Source of the DNA: Streptomyces venezuelae
GTDB lineage: Bacteria > Actinomycetota > Actinomycetes > Streptomycetales > Streptomycetaceae
Assembly (NCBI RefSeq): GCF_008642375.1
Contig: NZ_CP029194.1
Coordinates: 4,712,001 to 4,776,000, forward strand
DNA length: 64,000 nt
Direction: 5' to 3'
The number at the start of each line of letters is the position of its first letter. The first letter of the stretch is position 1. The position numbers and the translations under genes are program-made. Positions 33,103 through 40,201 of this stretch are shown piece by piece. Below the pieces are notes generated by a model that was not told the origin of the DNA, ran no database searches, and was given only the letters and a program-made list of their open reading frames with translations.

Positions 33103-36039
33103 GTGACCCGGAGCCTTATCGAGCAGTGGTTGCCTTCAGCGTCTATTGGCGCCGAAAGCGTTAGGGAAACCGGGACCTTCACGGCTTTGCCGCCGACTTT
33201 TGCGTTGCACGTCTGGTGGGCTCGGCGTCCTCACATTGCCAGCCGCGCGGCTGTGGTTGCTTCTGCGCTACCGGCCTGGCCGACGCCTGGTGAAGCGGAA
33301 AAGGATGAGGACTGCGCGCGCGTCCTCGCCGGCTTGCAGAACGAATTTCCCGGCGGAGAGAAGGAATACCATGCATGGTTCCTGATGTGCTTGGGAATCG
33401 TTGGTGATCCCGTTTCTTCACGGAAGGCAATTGCGGCAGCTAAAGAGGCCGGCATTAAGCTTCCAGGGAACGGATACGGGTATCCGCGGGCGTTCACGGA
33501 AAGCCCAGGCCGTGAGAATCTTGAGCGAATTTCGCGACTTTCTGGGTTGCGCAGCAAAACCGGATCCGAGGAAACGACTCTCCTGGATATGTTCTCCGGA
33601 GGAGGGAGTATCCCGTTTGAGGCAGTGCGATATGGATTCGATACGTACGCCAATGAGTTGAACCCAGTGGCATCCGCGATCCTTGAAGGCACGGTGGCTC
33701 TTCCTGCCGACCTCGGGGTCGAATTCACGCAGGTTATTAGCGCCTGGGGCAACCGTTGGGCTGGCCGTGTGCGTAAGAGGCTCGAAGAATTCTATCCTCT
33801 ACAGGGTGGGGAAACGGTGGTCGCCTACGTTTGGGCGCACACCGTTCCTTGTCCTACGACCGGCCGCCCAACGCCACTGTCGCCAAACTATTGGCTCGCT
33901 CGCCCCGCATCCGGCCTTAAGGTCGCCGTAGACCTGGAGATCGACCACGAGAAAGGGACAGTAAAGCCGAGAATCGTAGAGGGCAGTGCTGCTGCGACTC
34001 CCGGAAGCAGAGCTACATATAAGAATGGCACAGCGACCAGTATCTGGACTGGCGAAACATTCTCCGGCGAATATATTCAGGAGATGGCGCAATCAGGGCA
34101 CCTTGGCCAGCAACTCCTGGCTCTGGCAACCACCCGTAGCGGGGTCAAGGGGCGAAGGTTCCGCGTGCCGACGAGCGATGATCTAGCTGCTGTCCAGGCT
34201 GCGGAGAGGGAGCTCTCGGACCGCCTCCCTGGTTGGGAGATCTCCGATCTCGCGCCCACAGACGAGATTCCGGATGGATGGAAGACTTCCGAACCGCGCC
34301 GCATGGGACTTACCCGCTGGTCGGACATGTTCACTCCACGGCAGCTACTGGCAAACCTGACTGCGCTCGAAGAGACCCAGAAGATTGTCGCAGAGGCGAG
34401 AGAAGAGATTGGTGAGCCGTACGCGAAGGCGCTCGGACTCTATCTCGCGTTCGCGATCAGTAAGTGCCTGAACTACAACAGTCGGATGAGCGTCTGGCAC
34501 TCATTGCGCCAAGTTACGGCGAACACATTCAGTCAGCATGACCTCTCATTCAAGATGTCGTTTGCTGAGCTCGATGCGGCACATTCGCTGCCGGACTGGG
34601 CGATTGATCAAATTCGGCGCACTTATGAAGGAACTGCTCGTCTCATTTCCGGCGGGGATCGATTCGACTCGTCTCGGGACGGCGGAAAGATTGAGATCAT
34701 AAGTGGATCTGCTGCACAGCTGCCACTGAAGAGTGGATCCGTAGACCTCATCGTCACCGACCCTCCCTATTCGGATAACGTGATGTATGCGGAGCTGTCC
34801 GACTACTTCTATGTGTGGCTTAGGCGAGCGCTTAGGGACACGTGGCCGCAGTTTACCAATTTGGTCTCGACAGACAAGGTCTCCGAGGCCGTGGCCAATC
34901 CCTACCTATTCAAGGATATGGCGCCACCTGTTCGACGCGGTCGCAAGAAGTCAGACGTCAAGACGGCGGCTAAATTGGCTGATGACCGATACGAAGAGTT
35001 GATGAAGCAGTCGTTTCGTGAGGCTCACCGAGTATTGAAGTCTGACGGTGTGATGACAGTCATGTTCACGCACAAGAAGATTTCCGCCTGGGACACCCTT
35101 GGCTCGGCGCTTCTGGATTCTGGCTTCTCTATCAACTCGTCGTGGCCAGTCCATACAGAGAGCGAGAACTCCCTTCATCAGGCCAAGAAGAACTCGGCGA
35201 AATCTTCAATTTTCCTGGGATGTCGGAAGCGGGTGAATAGCGAACCCGCTTACTGGTCGGATATCCGACGCGATGTGGAGCGAGCTGCAGAAGATTCCGT
35301 AACGCGATTTGCTGCGCAGGGGATGACCGGAGTCGACCTCACGATCGCAACATATGGTCCGGTCCTTTCGGTGCTGTCCAATCGTTGGCCCGTTTACACC
35401 GGTGAATTGGATGGTGACGGTAACCCGGAGGTCTTGCGGCCCGACGCGGCGCTCGATTTGGCCCGCGAGAAGGTTGCCTCGCTCAAGAAGCGGGAGCTTC
35501 TGGGAGGTCGGGATATCGACTTCGACCGGGTCACTGACTGGTACTTGCTCGCCTGGAGCGACTTCGCTGCTGCGGAATTCCCGTATGACGAAGCAAGAAA
35601 GCTCTCAATCGCGACTCACCTTGAGCTCGATGATCTTGCTAAGAGGGACAAGGTGGTCAAGGCGTCGAGCGGAAGCGTTACCCTTCTCACGCCGGCGCAG
35701 CGAGTCACAGCGGGTGCGCTTGACCCGGATGCTGCGGAGCTTGGGACGTGGCTCGATCGGCTGCATGCTCTGATGGCGCTGTACGACTCAGATGGTCTCG
35801 GCGCAGCGAAGGCTTGGCTGAACCGCACAGGTCTGGCTGACGATTCCACTCTCACTGAGGTGGTTCGTGCAGCCCTCTACGCAATTCCTCGCGTCAAAGA
35901 GAAGGGCGCTTTTTCCCGGCCGGAGGCGCGAATCCTGGACAGCCTCCGAGCGGCACTGTTCGATCACATTGAGCCGCCGGCCGACGAGGTGCACCCTGTC
36001 TTGCAGCACGAGCAGCAGACCTTCGGATTCGATGTCTGA
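33103..36039 (+). CDS. DUF1156 DNA methyltransferase of the defence operon
   Basis: Probable adenine- or cytosine-N4 DNA methyltransferase, 978 residues. The N-terminal DUF1156 motif reads IEQWLPSASIGAESVRE, then LHVWWARRPHIASRAAV. The SAM site LLDMFSGGGSIPFEAVRYG is near residues 160-178, with NELNPVAS after it. The catalytic motif DPPY is at 553-556 in IVTDPPYSDNVMYAEL. A helical C-terminus follows. GTG at 33103 is chosen because GGGAGG lies 8 bases upstream. Its likely role is to modify host DNA for self-recognition, as PglX does in BREX. It overlaps the helicase gene by 8 bp. Confidence 0.9.
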   Translation: MTRSLIEQWLPSASIGAESVRETGTFTALPPTFALHVWWARRPHIASRAAVVASALPAWPTPGEAEKDEDCARVLAGLQNEFPGGEKEYHAWFLMCLGIVGDPVSSRKAIAAAKEAGIKLPGNGYGYPRAFTESPGRENLERISRLSGLRSKTGSEETTLLDMFSGGGSIPFEAVRYGFDTYANELNPVASAILEGTVALPADLGVEFTQVISAWGNRWAGRVRKRLEEFYPLQGGETVVAYVWAHTVPCPTTGRPTPLSPNYWLARPASGLKVAVDLEIDHEKGTVKPRIVEGSAAATPGSRATYKNGTATSIWTGETFSGEYIQEMAQSGHLGQQLLALATTRSGVKGRRFRVPTSDDLAAVQAAERELSDRLPGWEISDLAPTDEIPDGWKTSEPRRMGLTRWSDMFTPRQLLANLTALEETQKIVAEAREEIGEPYAKALGLYLAFAISKCLNYNSRMSVWHSLRQVTANTFSQHDLSFKMSFAELDAAHSLPDWAIDQIRRTYEGTARLISGGDRFDSSRDGGKIEIISGSAAQLPLKSGSVDLIVTDPPYSDNVMYAELSDYFYVWLRRALRDTWPQFTNLVSTDKVSEAVANPYLFKDMAPPVRRGRKKSDVKTAAKLADDRYEELMKQSFREAHRVLKSDGVMTVMFTHKKISAWDTLGSALLDSGFSINSSWPVHTESENSLHQAKKNSAKSSIFLGCRKRVNSEPAYWSDIRRDVERAAEDSVTRFAAQGMTGVDLTIATYGPVLSVLSNRWPVYTGELDGDGNPEVLRPDAALDLAREKVASLKKRELLGGRDIDFDRVTDWYLLAWSDFAAAEFPYDEARKLSIATHLELDDLAKRDKVVKASSGSVTLLTPAQRVTAGALDPDAAELGTWLDRLHALMALYDSDGLGAAKAWLNRTGLADDSTLTEVVRAALYAIPRVKEKGAFSRPEARILDSLRAALFDHIEPPADEVHPVLQHEQQTFGFDV

Positions 36040-39000
36040 AATCAGTGTTACGTCGCCGCCGGGATTGAGGGGCTTGGACCTCAAGCCGGGTTATGACTCC
36101 AGCGATCGAGTGCTGGAGGCTTTCTACATCCCGGCACTGTCACGGTCGGTGCACTACGACCGCTCGGTCGGGTATTTTCGTTCCTCTTCCCTGAGCGTTG
36201 CTGCGCGCGGTTTGTCCCGCTTCATCAATAGTGGCGGCCGCGTGCGGCTGCTGTGCGGTGCTGAGGTCAGTTCGGGGGACCGGGACGCCCTTCTCGGTCG
36301 GGCCGAGATCGGCCCGGCGTTCGCCAAGAAACTCGCGGATGCTTTGGTTACTGAGTCCGAAGTGGATCGACGTCGCCTTGAGGTGCTCGCCTGGCTGGCG
36401 AAGGCGGGACGCCTAGATGTACGGATCGCAATCCCAGTTGACCACGATGGGACGCCTCTCGTCGGCGGCAGCATGGACCCGTACTTCCACGAGAAAATCG
36501 GGGTTCTGCGGGACGCGGCCGGCGATGGTGTTGCCTTCCAGGGATCGGTAAACGAGTCCGCCCAAGCCTGGACCCGCAACTTCGAGTCGTTCTCTGTTTA
36601 TCCATCGTGGACTGAAGCGGCAACGTACTTCAGTCATTGGGCTCTGAAGTATGAGGAGCATTGGGCTGGCCGCATGGCTGGCTTCAAGGTGTACGCGTTG
36701 CCGGATGCCGCGTCGGAGCGCCTGTTGAGCATGGCGCCGGACGTGATGCCAGGGGAGAGGGATCCGGAAGAGCCAGAACCTATGGGCGATGATGCTGCAG
36801 TCGCTCGCTTTCTGCAGGTGGCTCCGGCTCTCGTGGGTGCAGAGGCTCTTCCAGTGGCAACGACGGGACTGACACTCTTCCCGCATCAGCAGCAGGTGGT
36901 TGAACGGCTTGCCGGTCTCTACCCTCGCTCCTGGCTGCTCGCCGACGAAGTCGGTCTCGGTAAGACGATCTCAGCTGGCATGTCATTGCGCCGACTCGTG
37001 CTGTCGAAGCGCGTGCGGCGTGCCCTGATCCTGGCCCCCGCGAACGTCTGTCGGCAGTGGCAGGACGAGCTCTTCGAGAAGTTCGGTCTTTGGGTTCCCC
37101 GCCTTGAAGGCGGCAAGATCTTTGGCGCGCACCCTGATGATGTGCGGAGTGTCGTACCGGGGGTGAATCCGTGGGAGTCTGAGCCGGTACTGATCGCCTC
37201 CAGCCACCTTGCGCGCCGGCCAGCCGAGCAGGAGCGCCTTCTTGCGGCCGGGCCGTATGACCTCGTGATTGTGGATGAGGCGCACCACGCTCGCCGCACT
37301 CACATTGATGAGGATGAATACCGCCCGGGTCGCCTGCTCGAACTGCTCGATCGCATCACACAACGAGGGGTGGCCAAGGCGCTCTGGTTGCTGACAGCGA
37401 CACCCATGCAGGTCGCCCCGATCGAGCTGCGAGACCTACTTATCCACGTGGGTCTGCAGGGTCCTTTGGCAAACCCGCAGGCATTTGAAAAGTACTTCCG
37501 CGAAGTGGCCAAAGGCGACGGTCCAAAGGACCGAAAGACGGCCTGGGCATGGCTGGACCAGACGCTGCGCGATACGCCTCGGCTACCGCGTACAGCGGCA
37601 GAGGAAGTGGTCCTTCAGGGGATCCGAAGCCAAGTGGGACCGGTAGCTGCGGCCCGCATCGAGAAGTTCGGCACGGGTGACCTATCTGGGGAAGAGATTG
37701 TCCAGGAGCTGACACCCAGCGGACTGGCCGCGCTGCGGGAGTGGTTGTCTTTGCTCAGTCCTGTGGGGCAGTTCGTCACCCGCCACAGTCGTGAGACGTT
37801 GAAGATGTATCGCGATCGGGGCCTTCTCACGGAGAACCTTGCTGATCGGGACACTCAGCCGGTTGTTGTGCCCTTCACCCAAGAGGAGCAGGAACTCTAT
37901 GACGAGCTGGACGACCTCATCGACCGGCTCATGTCCGTACATGGAAGTAAACGCGGCGCCGGCTTCGTATTGACCGTATACCGCCGGCGGCTGACTTCGT
38001 CCTGGGCAGCGATCCAATCGACGTTGACGAAACGGCTCAATCGCGAGGCCCTGGCCCTCGACGATGATCAAGCGGCAGAAGACCTTGAGGAGGCGTGGAG
38101 CGACGCTGGACTGGAGACCGGAGATGGGCACCAGGTCAACGACTCTCAGGCACTGCCACTGACACCGACGGAGATAGAGGACATCCGGGGGTACATCAGC
38201 CGGATGAAGAACGTGCCAGACTCGAAATTTGACCGGTTGCGCTCCGATTTGGACGCTGCCCGAGGGCGTGGGCACTCAACGATCGTCTTCACCCAATACA
38301 CGGACACGCTTCTGAGTCTCCGTGACAGGCTTGTTGGAGCCTATAGATCACAGCTGGCCACCTTCACTGGGCAGGGCGGGCAGGTCTTCCGTGATCACGA
38401 AGGCTGGGTTGACATCTCCAAACGGGACCTCGTCGATGCTGTGCGCTCCGGCCGCGTGACTGTCCTGCTGGCCAACGACGCGGCAAGCGAGGGCCTCAAC
38501 CTCCAGGCGTGCAGTTTCCTCATCAACTACGACATGCCGTGGAACCCGATGCGAGTTGAACAGCGCATCGGCCGCGTGGATCGTCTCGGTCAAGCGCGCG
38601 ATGTGGTCCACATCCGAAGCTACTTTGTACCCAACACCGTTGAGCAAGACGTCTACGCTGCTCTCGCTGGACGGATCGACGACTTTCGTCAGCTGCTCGG
38701 TCAGCTTCAACCCATTCTCGGCGCCACCGAGCGCGCATTTCAGGCGATCTTCAAGGCGCCCAGGAGCGAGAGGGCATCGGCTCAGCAACAAGCGATCCGC
38801 GAGCTGGTCGATCAGATCGACTTCGTGCGACAGGAAGGTGTCGGCTTCGGTGCGGAGGATGCGATGCCGCTACCCGAGCACGCTCCCTCCCCTGTTGCCT
38901 TGGAGGACCTCCGCGAGGTCCTCTTCGAACGCTTCGGTGCCGTACTCGACAAGGCCGGCCGCCCCGTCACGTCTGACCCCGCGCGGGCATCGCGTGACGG

Positions 39001-39634
39001 GGAGAGCTGGACAGCTCTGGCGACGTATGGCCACCCAGCCTTGTCCGAGGTGCTCGCCCGTAGGGCGGGGGGAAATCTTCCTGACGACAGCGCGCTGGTC
39101 ATCACCGGTGACGGGGCATGGCCGAGTGTTGCCGTAAGGGCTGACCGCACTCCGCCCACCGTGGTGCAAGGGCTGAAGGACATTGACAATCTCGGAGCGG
39201 CGGCTGCACGTGGTGAGGCTGAAGAGACAGCTAACACCATTCGGCTCGAAGCCATTGGAAGGCAACAGTCGTACGAAAATGCCCTCACCGACACTCGTCG
39301 GCAACAGGCGTTGGAAGGCATCCGCGCGAAGTTCATCGTCCTTGTTCACGAGGCGCTGGCAGCTGGTTGTGCGGCAGCGCGATACGAGAGTGGTGCCAGT
39401 GTTGACCCGCTGACCGTCTGGCATGCCCTGAACACGGACAGAACGTCGATGTGGGGTTACGCGGAAGCGATGCGTGCCAAGTTGAACGTGCCGCTTGCCC
39501 GACTGATTCCCGCCCGTCTAGGCAGTCAGAGGGAACCGATCTCGACAGAGGCTTGGGACGAACTGCGTCGCAAGCTCGGGCTTGAGCTGGGTGGGTTGAT
39601 GACCTTGATGCGGGCCACATTCCTTGGGTTGTAA
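36032..39634 (+). CDS. PLD-domain / SNF2-type helicase of the defence operon
   Basis: Protein of 1200 residues joining two functions. Residues 20-240 are a phospholipase D-like nuclease domain with one HxKx4D motif (H153, K155, D161 in FHEKIGVLRD) and GSVNES. Residues 285-700 are a SNF2/DEAD motor: Walker A DEVGLGKT (K311), DEAH 415-418 in VIVDEAHHARR, then helicase-C STIVFTQYTD, NDAASEGLNLQ and RIGRVDRLGQ. The C-terminus is helical. This is the probable effector, a DNA translocase with a nuclease-like domain. ATG at 36032 is the first start after the upstream gene's end region. No similar gene occurs elsewhere in the window. Confidence 0.9.
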   Translation: MSEISVTSPPGLRGLDLKPGYDSSDRVLEAFYIPALSRSVHYDRSVGYFRSSSLSVAARGLSRFINSGGRVRLLCGAEVSSGDRDALLGRAEIGPAFAKKLADALVTESEVDRRRLEVLAWLAKAGRLDVRIAIPVDHDGTPLVGGSMDPYFHEKIGVLRDAAGDGVAFQGSVNESAQAWTRNFESFSVYPSWTEAATYFSHWALKYEEHWAGRMAGFKVYALPDAASERLLSMAPDVMPGERDPEEPEPMGDDAAVARFLQVAPALVGAEALPVATTGLTLFPHQQQVVERLAGLYPRSWLLADEVGLGKTISAGMSLRRLVLSKRVRRALILAPANVCRQWQDELFEKFGLWVPRLEGGKIFGAHPDDVRSVVPGVNPWESEPVLIASSHLARRPAEQERLLAAGPYDLVIVDEAHHARRTHIDEDEYRPGRLLELLDRITQRGVAKALWLLTATPMQVAPIELRDLLIHVGLQGPLANPQAFEKYFREVAKGDGPKDRKTAWAWLDQTLRDTPRLPRTAAEEVVLQGIRSQVGPVAAARIEKFGTGDLSGEEIVQELTPSGLAALREWLSLLSPVGQFVTRHSRETLKMYRDRGLLTENLADRDTQPVVVPFTQEEQELYDELDDLIDRLMSVHGSKRGAGFVLTVYRRRLTSSWAAIQSTLTKRLNREALALDDDQAAEDLEEAWSDAGLETGDGHQVNDSQALPLTPTEIEDIRGYISRMKNVPDSKFDRLRSDLDAARGRGHSTIVFTQYTDTLLSLRDRLVGAYRSQLATFTGQGGQVFRDHEGWVDISKRDLVDAVRSGRVTVLLANDAASEGLNLQACSFLINYDMPWNPMRVEQRIGRVDRLGQARDVVHIRSYFVPNTVEQDVYAALAGRIDDFRQLLGQLQPILGATERAFQAIFKAPRSERASAQQQAIRELVDQIDFVRQEGVGFGAEDAMPLPEHAPSPVALEDLREVLFERFGAVLDKAGRPVTSDPARASRDGESWTALATYGHPALSEVLARRAGGNLPDDSALVITGDGAWPSVAVRADRTPPTVVQGLKDIDNLGAAAARGEAEETANTIRLEAIGRQQSYENALTDTRRQQALEGIRAKFIVLVHEALAAGCAAARYESGASVDPLTVWHALNTDRTSMWGYAEAMRAKLNVPLARLIPARLGSQREPISTEAWDELRRKLGLELGGLMTLMRATFLGL

Positions 39635-39942
39635 GGGAAGGCGTGGCAGGGCATTGCTGTGGGCGGTGGGCGCGCGCTGATCGCCTGGCCAGTCGACCCC
39701 AGCTCGCGGGACCTCTGTTGGGTAGACGCCGACATAAGGAAGGCAGGCTGCTCGCGACGGTTCGGTAGACAGTGGGCTGGGGGGAGATCGTGCCCTGATA
39801 CCGAAGCGTGAGCGCTGCGTGAGCGGACTGGGTGGCACTAGGGTGGACACGGCGTCATGGTGATCAAGGTCAGACGCCTCTGATCTGGGGAAACGGGATT
39901 GAGCGGCACCGCCCAGCACCACCCGGGATGATCTTGCGGGCC
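39635..39942. other. noncoding right end of the element
   Basis: The 308 bp between the helicase stop and attR carry no convincing gene on either strand. The only structure I see is the arm-type repeat at 39806-39827. This right end may also hold excisionase sites. Confidence 0.6.
39806..39827 (+). repeat. candidate right integrase arm-binding site
   Basis: GCGTGAGCGCT followed by GCGTGAGCGGA matches the left-end block at 13822-13843 in 21 of 22 positions and in the same orientation. It lies 115 bp inside attR. Confidence 0.5.
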
Positions 39943-40034
39943 CTCGTAATGCGTAGGTCTCGGGTTCGAATCCCGAAGGCGGCTCGGAATTACCCCAGGA
40001 CTCACTCGCCGTGACCTGGGGTTTTTTCATGCCC
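39943..40034 (+). repeat. attR: 92-bp direct repeat with tRNA-Thr 3' fragment and terminator
   Basis: Perfect copy of 13687-13778. It holds the displaced original 3' half of tRNA-Thr (no 5' half upstream, so not a gene) and a second copy of the hairpin-T6 terminator (39993-40027). Sequence to the right is chromosome, beginning with the biosynthetic cluster. Confidence 0.96.
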
Positions 40035-40084
40035 GGGTGCGGCTGCGGCCCCCGGAGCGGTGTCGGGGCCCCTTGCTTGGCTCA

Positions 40085-40098
40085 TTGGTCTAGTCCAA
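40085..40098. promoter_or_regulatory. DasR-like (dre) site upstream of the SARP gene
   Basis: TTGGTCTAGTCCAA is nearly palindromic around CTAG and matches the core of the DasR site as I recall it (ACTGGTCTAGACCACT). It lies 104 bp before the SARP start and overlaps the spacer of a possible promoter with TTGCTT at 40073 and CAAACT at 40096. DasR represses specialised metabolism in response to GlcNAc metabolism; control here is inferred. Confidence 0.45.
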
Positions 40099-40201
40099 AC
40101 TGATCGATTGACGAAGCCTCCGCGGAGTCGGCCATGCACAGCCCGCAATGCCACCGCCGGTCTTGATCGACACGTCGCGGTCATCGGATGAGGGGGATGC
40201 C

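Larger units (their letters stand above)
13687..40034 (+). mobile_element. integrated mobilizable element in tRNA-Thr carrying nucleotide-enzyme cargo and a defence operon
   Basis: The element is bounded by the 92-bp att repeats, and one repeat-to-repeat unit is 26,256 bp. The integrase gene sits at the left end, directly inside attL. Backbone genes are integrase, XRE regulator, excisionase-like protein, DUF3631 ATPase, DUF2637 membrane protein, MobC and relaxase. No FtsK/SpoIIIE-type TraB gene, Prim-Pol or RepSA-like initiator was recognised, so it is better called a mobilizable than a conjugative element. Cargo lies at about 21.8-39.6 kb. The defence operon is less GC-rich than the rest. 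Confidence 0.93.

Noticed and set aside
29611..39634. Classifying the defence operon as BREX or DISARM
   Set aside because: PglZ, BrxL and BrxA/B are missing for BREX, and DrmA and the DUF1998 protein DrmB are missing for DISARM; only individual members are related.
39943..40014. Second tRNA-Thr gene at the right end of the element
   Set aside because: Only the sequence from the anticodon loop onward is present; the acceptor 5' strand and D-arm are missing, so this is the attR fragment and not a gene.
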